Part shown: positions 1 to 5,451 of the stretch, piece after piece
How positions within the stretch are numbered: the first letter of the stretch is position 1
Layout: every line of letters begins with the position of its first letter
Assembly: GCA_945787595.1 (NCBI GenBank)
Contig: CALZJV010000519.1
Coordinates: 1 to 5,451 of the forward strand
DNA length: 5,451 bases
Direction of reading: 5' to 3'
Source: an uncultured Desulfobacterales bacterium
GTDB taxonomy: Bacteria > Desulfobacterota > Desulfobacteria > Desulfobacterales > JAFDCJ01
The notes under the pieces: model-generated
The model's database searches: none
What the model saw: only the letters and a program-made list of their open reading frames with translations
Told to the model about the DNA's origin: nothing
Translations under genes and position numbers: made by a program

Positions 1-302
1 AGTTTGTGTTGCATCAGGCATCCACTGCCCGGGAAAAAAATGTCCGGGCTCAAGGTAGCGAAGATGATCAAATCTAAATCTTCAGGCTCCCACCCGGCCC
101 GCTGAATGGCTATTTTAGAAGCTTCCAGCCCGAGGTCGGATGAGCCCACCCCACCCTCTTCGGGTACCCAGTGGCGCTGATCGATTCCGGTTCGCTTTCG
201 GATCCATTCATCCGATGTATCCATCCACCGTGTCATTTCTTCGTTGGTCACAATTCGCGGCGGCAAATAACGGCCGGTTCCTCGTATCACGGTTTGTTTC
301 AT
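1..302 (-). CDS. fabH: 3-oxoacyl-ACP synthase III (FabH family), N-terminal part, runs off the window
   Basis: This is the N-terminal 100 codons of a thiolase-fold ketoacyl-ACP synthase III. In the FabH family this cytosolic enzyme condenses acyl-CoA with malonyl-ACP to begin fatty acid synthesis; related members make other ketoacyl products. Seen in the translation: a GTGRYLPPRIVTNEEM start (residues 8-23), the family signature DTSDEWIRKRTGI (28-40) with the Trp and Arg equivalent to E. coli FabH Trp32 and Arg36, which contact CoA, then a DLGLEASKIAIQRAG helix (56-70) and LIIFATLSPDIFFPGSGC (78-95). The catalytic Cys-His-Asn residues lie beyond base 1, so activity and exact subfamily cannot be judged. 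Two in-frame ATGs occur, at 308 and 302. I chose 302 because the AGGGAG site sits 8 bases before it and only 2 before the other. The gene is on the same strand as recD but about 470 bases downstream, so it is probably a separate transcript. FabH-like paralogues are common, so the symbol is less certain than the family. Confidence 0.9.
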   Translation of the reverse strand, partial: MKQTVIRGTGRYLPPRIVTNEEMTRWMDTSDEWIRKRTGIDQRHWVPEEGGVGSSDLGLEASKIAIQRAGWEPEDLDLIIFATLSPDIFFPGSGCLMQHK

Positions 303-310
303 CGTCATTG

Positions 311-316
311 CTCCCT
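311..316 (-). promoter_or_regulatory. Ribosome binding site of the fabH-like gene
   Basis: AGGGAG on the minus strand, 8 bases before the ATG at 302 and 2 bases before the in-frame ATG at 308. The spacing favours the start at 302 (MKQTV) over MTMKQTV. Confidence 0.7.
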
Positions 317-347
317 GTTGAATTTTCTCAAGCTGTGCGATTAAATA

Positions 348-377
348 AGTATCTGGATTTTCGACGAGATGTGTTAA
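348..377 (-). promoter_or_regulatory. Possible weak promoter for the fabH-like gene
   Basis: On the minus strand TTAACA (377-372) resembles a -35 box (5 of 6 bases of TTGACA) and GATACT (353-348) resembles a -10 box (4 of 6 bases of TATAAT), with 18 bases between them. Transcription would begin roughly 35-40 bases before the chosen ATG. It lies directly beside the left arm of the inverted repeat. In an AT-rich gap such a match can easily arise by chance, so this is tentative. Confidence 0.25.
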
Positions 378-415
378 TTCACCGCAAAGGCGCAAAGAAC
401 GCAAAGGGTTAATTT

Positions 416-502
416 TTTTTGTTTTCCGGTGAGAGGTCCCGCAAAAGCTGGATAACCACTCGATTTTAAATATTTTAAAGGTTGGCCGCCGGAAAACAAA
501 AA
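416..502. repeat. Perfect 14-bp inverted repeat with a 59-base loop
   Basis: TTTTTGTTTTCCGG at 416-429 is the exact reverse complement of 489-502. The 59 bases between include the AT-rich near-palindrome around 464-479. The stem is nested inside the larger 378-691 inverted repeat. It has no clear terminator form, because the loop is long and the stem end is a poly-T/poly-A tract. Function unknown. Confidence 0.7.
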
Positions 503-592
503 GAATCCGCTTTATAAAGTATATCTCAGCGCCAGAGCAACTATATTTGTAACATATCTAAAACTCAAATTAATTTCAGAAAAAGTGTTCTT

Positions 593-652
593 TTATTCTT
601 TGCCATCCTTCCTGCCCGCCGGTATATTGGAAAGATCAACGGTAAAGAATAA
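593..652. repeat. Imperfect stem-loop inside the repeat-bounded block
   Basis: The 12 bases at 593-604 match the reverse complement of 641-652 at 11 positions. The stem continues with ATCCTTCC (605-612) against GGAAAGAT (629-636), 7 of 8 pairs, across a 4-base bulge (637-640), leaving a 16-base loop at 613-628. It could fold in RNA from either strand. No clean U-run follows, so I do not call it a terminator. Confidence 0.5.
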
Positions 653-756
653 GGAAAATCATCTCTGCGTCCTTCGCGTCTCTGCGGTGAAAACAAGACG
701 AATTGTGGATGTCGCATCGCTTTGCTGTTTTAAGATAAAATAGAGAGAATTCCTTA

Positions 757-791
757 ATTCGTCACTCGTCATTCTTCAATCGACATTCGTA
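757..791. repeat. Five degenerate 7-bp tandem units overlapping the recD tail
   Basis: On the plus strand five consecutive 7-mers follow a common pattern: ATTCGTC, ACTCGTC, ATTCTTC, AATCGAC, ATTCGTA. The tract covers the frame-shifted recD stop codon (778-776) and its last four codons, so the gene end and the repeat are merged. A tract of the same period but a different unit lies in the recB-recD spacer. Confidence 0.6.
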
Positions 792-889
792 GCGCCCCAC
801 AGGGCCTCCCGCAATCCCGAGGTTCTTTCAATTTTGCGCATGATAGCGGTTTTGAGCACGGATTCAGTGCCCCAGATGGTCACCGTCTG
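776..889 (-). pseudogene. recD: Frame-shifted C-terminal tail of RecD (37 codons plus stop)
   Basis: Right after codon 586 of the recD frame (Leu, 893-891) and one extra base at 890, a different minus-strand frame encodes 37 residues beginning QTVTIWGTESVLKTAIMRK and ending WGATNVD before a TGA at 778-776. This is the expected end of RecD: in E. coli the corresponding stretch after YTAVTRAR runs RRLSLYADERILSAAI and later RTERRSGL, and here IERTSGL appears in the matching place. Aligned this way the two pieces lack only four residues, the TRA(R/K) of helicase motif VI. That corresponds to 11 missing bases at about 890. The tail is not disrupted in any other way, which points to a recent lesion or a sequence error. 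It would be translated only if the frame were restored. Confidence 0.8.
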
Positions 890-2651
890 CCAGCCCGGTA
901 TAGATCAATTCCCGGGTCAATAACGGGTAGTCCCTATCGGGCAGGATCAGGACCACATGGTCAAATTCCGATCCCTGGCTTTTATGAACCGTCATGGCAT
1001 AAACAGTTTCATGTCTGGCAAGCCGATGGGTTGGAAATCTTCTGATTTCACCGGATCTGCCTGGAAAATAGACATGCAGTTGATTGGCCGATGAATTTGG
1101 GTCCGGTAAGGTGATTCCGATATCGCCGTTAAAAAGACCGAGGTGGTAGTCATTTTCTGTTATCAGAATCGGTCGCCCCCGATACCAGGGATTCCGTTCG
1201 CTTTGACCGGAGGGGATTAAACCTTCACTGCTCAGCACCTGCTCGGCCTGTCTATTTATGGTATTTACTCCAAACGGTCCGTTTTTCAGCGCGCACAGGA
1301 TCTTAAATCGGCGAAATTCATCCATGGCCGACAGGGGGTCTCTTGCCGTCAAGTATTTTCTATATCCATCAACAATTATCCGGCTCAAAGCCCGGGTCAA
1401 ACTGTGATCGGAACGGACTTTGCGCCACGCGATGGATGTTTCGCGGGGGGATTTTAATAAGGCCAGCGATGCCTCGGCATCACCTTGATTGACAGCCCGA
1501 CTCAATCCGCCAATGCCGCTGTGCGCAGAGAAACGGTAACTTCTTTGCAGCACGGTGATGCAATCCTGCAAACCTGGTTTGTCTCTGGACAGACGAATCT
1601 TTTCTCCTGTTTCTATGCGGGTGAGACTTTCTATTTTTTTTAGAATGGCTTTTGAAAAGCCATGGATAACCTGCCGGTCACAGATATCCCCCAGTACAGA
1701 ACCCGCTTCTACGGATGCCAATTGATCTTTGTCTCCTACCAGCAAAAGGCGGGCATCCGGAGCAACCGCCTGAACCAGCTTCGACATCAAGGCCAGGTCC
1801 ACCATGGATGCCTCGTCGATCACCACTATATCGGCCGGCAGTGGGTTTTCGATATTCTGTCTGAAATAGGGAGTACCCGGAATCGGTTTCAGCAAACGAT
1901 GGATGGTATAGACCTCGCTGGGAATGGCATTCTTGATGCGGTTGCTGCAATTGAGATGTTGTTTGGCCTGTTTGATGGATTCGCCTAGTCTGGCGGCTGC
2001 CTTGCCGGTGGGTGCGGCCAGAATGATATCCTGTTTCGCTGCGGGAGTGCACGCCAGCAGAAGAGCCAGGATTCCGGCGATGGTGTACGTTTTACCGCTT
2101 CCCGGTCCGCCGGTGATGATACTGAATCGCTTCAACACGGCGATAACGGCGGCCAGTTTTTGCCAGTTGACCTTGTGATTCTCAGCTTGCGGGAATAATT
2201 TATTGATCATTGTATCTAACGCCCGAGAATCGATTTCCGTCAGCTCACCTTTGATCCGTTCTTTGATGAAATAAGAGAGTTTTTTTTCATAATTCCAATA
2301 GCGATAAAGGTACAACCGATTACGGTCATCCAGAATCAAAGGGCATCTATCACCGGGTTGACCAATAGCGGGACTCAAAAAAAGTGTTTTTCGCCACTGA
2401 TCGGGGGACGGGCAAAACAGCTCATCCGGACTGTCTCGCTTTTCAAAAAAAACGGTTTCGGCCGCGGCATCAAGATTCAGGCAGATATCTCCATTTGCGG
2501 TTGCCCGACTCACGAGCGCTGCAGCCAGAAATATATCCGTATCCCAGTCAGCTGAAAACCGTACGATGAACCCGGCAAAGTGGATGTCGATGTCTGAAAA
2601 TAATCCGGTATTTTTGAATTTGGTAACGATGTTTTTTTTACTATCGTTCAT
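864..2651 (-). CDS. recD: Exodeoxyribonuclease V alpha subunit RecD, 5'-3' helicase, frameshifted near its C-terminus
   Basis: A 595-residue superfamily 1B helicase, the fast 5'-3' motor of RecBCD in the family. Seen: an N-terminal domain (about 1-155, the part that in E. coli contacts RecC), Walker A GGPGSGKT (181-188), motif Ia APTGKAAARL (213-222), TIHRLL (249-254), Walker B VVIDEASMVDL (276-286), motif III LLLVGDKDQLASVEAGSVL (302-320), motif IV LQRSYRF (368-374), and motif V TVHKSQGSEFDHVVL (554-568). Motif VI should follow ELIYTGL (581-587), but the frame instead reads ADGDHLGH and stops; the true tail continues in another frame to 776. The full product would be about 635 residues, against 608 in E. 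coli. The ATG at 2651 is the only plausible start, because an in-frame TAA lies three codons upstream (2663-2661); no good Shine-Dalgarno sequence precedes it. It lies 212 bases after recB. Without motif VI, ATP hydrolysis is probably lost (inference). Confidence 0.95.
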   Translation of the reverse strand: MNDSKKNIVTKFKNTGLFSDIDIHFAGFIVRFSADWDTDIFLAAALVSRATANGDICLNLDAAAETVFFEKRDSPDELFCPSPDQWRKTLFLSPAIGQPGDRCPLILDDRNRLYLYRYWNYEKKLSYFIKERIKGELTEIDSRALDTMINKLFPQAENHKVNWQKLAAVIAVLKRFSIITGGPGSGKTYTIAGILALLLACTPAAKQDIILAAPTGKAAARLGESIKQAKQHLNCSNRIKNAIPSEVYTIHRLLKPIPGTPYFRQNIENPLPADIVVIDEASMVDLALMSKLVQAVAPDARLLLVGDKDQLASVEAGSVLGDICDRQVIHGFSKAILKKIESLTRIETGEKIRLSRDKPGLQDCITVLQRSYRFSAHSGIGGLSRAVNQGDAEASLALLKSPRETSIAWRKVRSDHSLTRALSRIIVDGYRKYLTARDPLSAMDEFRRFKILCALKNGPFGVNTINRQAEQVLSSEGLIPSGQSERNPWYRGRPILITENDYHLGLFNGDIGITLPDPNSSANQLHVYFPGRSGEIRRFPTHRLARHETVYAMTVHKSQGSEFDHVVLILPDRDYPLLTRELIYTGLADGDHLGH

Positions 2652-2690
2652 AAGGCTGCTTTATTGCCGTACAGGGATATTTTTAAAGAT

Positions 2691-2711
2691 GAACGCCGAA
2701 CATCGAATAAT
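2691..2711. repeat. Three degenerate 7-bp tandem units in the recB-recD spacer
   Basis: GAACGCC, GAACATC and GAATAAT follow one another, followed by a further GAT. The tract is short and degenerate, so it might be chance, but its period matches the 757-791 tract and it sits in the other gap of the same gene cluster. Confidence 0.4.
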
Positions 2712-2750
2712 GATATCGCTGCGCTCCACAATTTTATAAAAAACCATTTC

Positions 2751-2829
2751 ACCACGAAAAACACGAAATACACGAAAAAATGAAAATTTTATTCCACAAA
2801 TATTTCGCGTGGTTTGTGTATTTCGTGGT
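2751..2829. repeat. Imperfect hairpin made of 9-bp periodic repeats between recB and recD
   Basis: The left arm (2751-2779) holds three 9-bp units starting at 2753: CACGAAAAA, CACGAAATA, CACGAAAAA. The right arm (2801-2829) is its inverted copy, 23 of 29 positions matching, with a 21-base AT-rich loop (2780-2800). In minus-strand transcripts the structure would form after the recB stop and before the recD start, followed by a T-run (positions 2744-2738). It could act as an attenuator or RNA-stability element, or simply be an inserted dispersed repeat. The stem is AT-rich and the T-run is several bases away, so a terminator is not well supported. Confidence 0.65.
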
Positions 2830-2863
2830 TAAAAAATAAATCGTCAATCCTCATTAGCCGCTT

Positions 2864-5451
2864 CTAACGATATCCAGGAATGAGCGCTTTTCCCATAGCC
2901 TGAATTAGATCCGTATCGGGAAGATCAAAGAAAATGCCGTATTGCGGACCGCGGGTTTCATCCACTCCCCGAAGAAAAATATAAAATACGCCGCCGAAAT
3001 GATCCCGATAGCGGTAATCCGGTTTCCGGAGCCGCAAATGCTGGTGCAAGGCCAGGCAATAAATATGGTATTGCAGGATGTAATAATCCGCCTGCATGGT
3101 CTGGTTCAGAGCGGTTTGATCGTAATGTTCGAGCGTTGGTCCGAGGTGATTTGATTTCCAATCCACCAGATAAAATCGCCCCTGGTGTTGAAATATCATG
3201 TCGATGTAACCTTTCATGAAACCGGCAGCAGGAGCAAAGGTCAGTTTTTCCAGTTGTACGGGGAAAGTTGCCGACATTTCAGACCGACTGTGATCTTCAA
3301 ATATCCTTTTTAAATGGGCGGGTGTTATGAGATTTAACGGAAAATAAAATTCCATTTCATTGAGCCTGTCAGCCAGACTGACCGTCGAGAGTCTCAATTG
3401 CGGGGAATCCGGTCGTAGCGAGATCGAAAGCACTTTCTTTATGGTCCGGCAGACGGTTTCCTGCCATTTTAAATCCAAACCGTATTGCTGAAGTTTTGCG
3501 GCAACCAGATGTTCCAGGTGCGCTGGATTTTTGGCAGCAAAATCATGATGCTCAAAAACATCATGAAAAAAACTCCCGGCCCGCGTACCTTTAGGAAATG
3601 AATAAATAGCGGTCCTATCAGGATGGCCCGGATTGATCAAATCCGGCGCCAATGCGGCCGGGGATATATCCCGATCCGGCAGATCCACAACCGGCGCTTC
3701 GGTTGACAAAAGGGAAGAATAACTTGAAATCTTCCACCAGCGAAGTATCTTTCCGGTGAATTTACGACAGAAAAGCTGCTTTTCATTTTCTTTTGGCAGC
3801 ATAAAATCCGGTTGCGAATCCGATGATACGGGTAACGGTAATACCTGGATGATGTTATCAGATCTGGTGGCAAGCTCGCTTAATTCTTGGCCGAATTCGG
3901 TATTCGTTTTGGCGGAAAATCGCTCTTTTAAAATCTGGGTTTGATCTTCGGTCGGAAAAACGGACTGTTGCCCGCTGCCGCCATGTAACAAATAGGCCGA
4001 CGCCGATGTTTCAGTTTTGTTAATACGTCCCCAGGCCAAATAACATCGTTCTTTGGCCCGTGTCAGCGCAACATATAGTAGCCTATTATTCTCCGATAAA
4101 ATTTCATTTTGCGCCAGGGCGATATTACGGCGCCTTTGTTCCGAACCCAAATCGAAGGTCAGCCGCCGGTTATTATCAATATCGTGGAAAGTAAATTCCC
4201 GATTTTTAAGCAGTGAGCTTTCCCAGCCAAAGGGACAAAACACGACAGGGTACTCCAGACCCTTGCTTTTGTGGATGGTGACGATTTTCACGGCTTTCTC
4301 GTCGCTTTCGAGACGCAGTTGATTTTCTTCAAGCCGCGGGGTTAAAGGATCCCGTTGCAGGGCCAGCCATTTTAAAAGACCGCTAATTCCCGGATTTTTC
4401 TCAGTTGCCTGCCGGTGAAGTATTTCGGCCAGGTGCAGGACATTGGTCAAACGCCGTTCACCATCCACCCGGGATAGGAGTCTTTCCTTTATTTGCTCTA
4501 TGACAAGAAACTGCCGGAACATACGGATAAACCCATGCCGTTCCCAGAGCCGAAAGTATTGCCGCATCCGGCTAATCCGGTCCGCCCACCAGCGGGACTC
4601 GAGATCATCGCAGACCAGATCTTTAGCCGCTATTCCCATCATGTCCGTTGCAAAGGCAGCTTTCAGGCGGGAGAGGTTTGCCGGATCGGCAATGCCGCTC
4701 AGAACTCTTTGTACTTCCAGGGCTTCACGGGAATCAAAGATATTGGCGGTGGTGTAAAGCACCGAAGGGACATTTTTGGCGGTCAAAATTTCTTTGATTA
4801 ACTGGGCCTGCATATTCGTGCGGACCAACACCGCAATGTCGCCGGGCTCAACCGATGTGGCTGGAGACAGGAGACGAAGTATTTCATTACCCACCGCATT
4901 GGCAATTAACCGAATTGCCGTGGCTTTGGCAATCGGTTTACCCTCCGGAGCAAATTTTGCAGCGTCCAGATACCACAGGAAAAAGGACGCTCCGGCATCT
5001 TTTGTATAGGTGGAAGAAAGTTGATTGGCGGGTTTAATTTTTTCAAAAGGAATCTGGTCGAATACAAACGGTGCTTTCGCACCGCAAAAGATAGTGTTGA
5101 CGGCCTTGATCAGATCCGGCCGCGAACGCCAGTTTTCAGTCAGGGTAAATTTAGCATCGGCACTGCGGGCCGCCTTCATGTAAGAGAAAATATCCGCACC
5201 CCGAAAACTGTAAATGGCCTGTTTGGGGTCGCCGATCATGAACAGCAGACCGTTTTCATGAGAAAAAAGCCGGCTTAGGATTTCATACTGGATATCGTCC
5301 GTGTCCTGAAATTCATCCACCAAGGCCGCTTTATATTTTTGACGGACTTCTTCTGCCAGAAGATTTCCGCCTTCAGCCGTCAGAGCGCTCTTTACCGATA
5401 TCAGGAGATCATCGAAATGCTGGACATTTTTTTCTTTTTTTCTTTTGCGAA
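2864..5451 (-). CDS. recB: Exodeoxyribonuclease V beta subunit RecB, helicase-nuclease, N-terminus outside the window
   Basis: The frame is open from the window edge (first full codon at 5449) to TAG at 2866-2864, 861 residues; an apparent start at 5323 is a TTG inside Walker B, not a real start. Missing are roughly the first 300-350 residues, including Walker A (E. coli RecB has 1180). RecB is a 3'-5' superfamily 1A helicase and carries the single nuclease site of RecBCD. In fragment numbering: FDDLL (about 12-16), motif II LVDEFQDTD (43-51), motif III GDPKQAIYSFRGAD (73-86), motif IV LTENWRSRPD (103-112), motif V VTIHKSKGLEYPVVF (390-404), motif VI LLYVALTRAKER (457-468). The nuclease domain has His629 (FFHDVFEH), Glu698/700 (NEMEFYFP), Asp750 (GYID), Asp763 and Lys765 (VDWKSNHLG), with the same 13-residue spacing as E. 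coli Asp1067, Asp1080 and Lys1082, then QYHIY (QxxxY, 793-797). The C-terminal HFGGVFYIFLRGVDETRGPQ is typical. The subunit looks fully active. Confidence 0.97.
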   Translation of the reverse strand, partial: RKRKKEKNVQHFDDLLISVKSALTAEGGNLLAEEVRQKYKAALVDEFQDTDDIQYEILSRLFSHENGLLFMIGDPKQAIYSFRGADIFSYMKAARSADAKFTLTENWRSRPDLIKAVNTIFCGAKAPFVFDQIPFEKIKPANQLSSTYTKDAGASFFLWYLDAAKFAPEGKPIAKATAIRLIANAVGNEILRLLSPATSVEPGDIAVLVRTNMQAQLIKEILTAKNVPSVLYTTANIFDSREALEVQRVLSGIADPANLSRLKAAFATDMMGIAAKDLVCDDLESRWWADRISRMRQYFRLWERHGFIRMFRQFLVIEQIKERLLSRVDGERRLTNVLHLAEILHRQATEKNPGISGLLKWLALQRDPLTPRLEENQLRLESDEKAVKIVTIHKSKGLEYPVVFCPFGWESSLLKNREFTFHDIDNNRRLTFDLGSEQRRRNIALAQNEILSENNRLLYVALTRAKERCYLAWGRINKTETSASAYLLHGGSGQQSVFPTEDQTQILKERFSAKTNTEFGQELSELATRSDNIIQVLPLPVSSDSQPDFMLPKENEKQLFCRKFTGKILRWWKISSYSSLLSTEAPVVDLPDRDISPAALAPDLINPGHPDRTAIYSFPKGTRAGSFFHDVFEHHDFAAKNPAHLEHLVAAKLQQYGLDLKWQETVCRTIKKVLSISLRPDSPQLRLSTVSLADRLNEMEFYFPLNLITPAHLKRIFEDHSRSEMSATFPVQLEKLTFAPAAGFMKGYIDMIFQHQGRFYLVDWKSNHLGPTLEHYDQTALNQTMQADYYILQYHIYCLALHQHLRLRKPDYRYRDHFGGVFYIFLRGVDETRGPQYGIFFDLPDTDLIQAMGKALIPGYR

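Larger units (their letters stand above)
378..691. repeat. Non-coding block bounded by 29-bp inverted repeats (MITE-like or paired dispersed repeats)
   Basis: This block fills most of the gene-free gap 303-775. Its left arm (about 378-406) and right arm (about 663-691) are inverted copies: over the 28-base core 379-406 against the reverse complement of 663-690, 23 positions match and all 5 differences are A/G changes. Each arm contains three CGC-purine units spaced 8 and then 9 bases apart (left: CGCAAAG starting at 383, 391 and 400). Between the arms are two further inverted repeats, at 416-502 and 593-652, and no credible open reading frame. I see no target-site duplication outside the arms and no transposase. 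It could be a non-autonomous mobile element, two independent copies of a dispersed repeat that face each other, or a structured transcript. I recall similar short-period repeats between genes of environmental bacteria, but have not checked this. Confidence 0.6.

Noticed and set aside
140..412. Plus-strand 90-codon open frame ending in HRKGAKNAKG
   Set aside because: It lies antisense to the clear fabH-like start, and its C-terminal residues are simply the translated left repeat arm. It has no ribosome site or family resemblance.
378..691. CRISPR array suggested by repeated units in the gap
   Set aside because: The units are 7-9 bp with no regular spacers, and the arms are inverted rather than direct repeats. 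No cas gene is present.
1678..2052. Minus-strand 124-codon open frame inside recD
   Set aside because: It is another frame of recD across the Walker A to motif III region, where recD itself has clear motifs; a shadow frame.
2738..2829. Rho-independent terminator after recB
   Set aside because: The stem is AT-rich and imperfect, and the T-run begins several bases after it. Kept only as a repeat hairpin with possible attenuation.
4053..4757. Several plus-strand open frames of 89-104 codons opposite recB
   Set aside because: They are antisense shadows of a strongly conserved coding region, with Arg/Ser-rich composition and no recognisable domain.
5321..5323. TTG start for a shortened 819-residue RecB
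   Set aside because: This codon is the Leu inside the Walker B motif (LVDEFQDTD). The frame stays open with RecB-like sequence (FDDLL) to the window edge.

Overview
The window holds three genes, all on the minus strand. Read in transcription order they are the C-terminal three quarters of recB (its N-terminus lies beyond base 5451), recD, and the first 100 codons of a FabH-type ketoacyl-ACP synthase III that runs off base 1. Protein-level resemblance is bacterial. The FabH and RecB/RecD flavour, the moderate base composition and the abundance of short-period intergenic repeats suggest an environmental Proteobacteria-like or Desulfobacterota-like genome. That placement is an impression, not a proven assignment.

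Layout: 1-302 fabH-like start; 303-775 a gap with no gene, but with inverted repeats, two hairpins and a 7-bp periodic tract that begins here and runs to 791; 776-2651 recD, including a frame-shifted tail; 2652-2863 a spacer with a 7-bp periodic tract and an imperfect hairpin of 9-bp periodic repeats; 2864-5451 recB. recC, the third subunit, is not in the window. In many genomes it lies upstream of recB, which would be beyond 5451.

RecB (3'-5' helicase plus nuclease) and RecD (5'-3' helicase), together with RecC, form exonuclease V. This enzyme processes double-strand breaks for RecA-dependent repair and degrades unprotected linear DNA such as phage DNA. RecB keeps all visible helicase motifs and its nuclease catalytic set. 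RecD keeps motifs I to V, but its frame is lost exactly at motif VI: about 11 bases appear to be missing, and the normal C-terminal tail continues intact in another frame for 37 codons. It is either a recently broken recD or a sequence error.

I see no previously undescribed multi-gene system. The points worth a second look are the recD lesion and the repeat-filled gaps, including one that separates recB from recD, which in Escherichia coli are directly adjacent.
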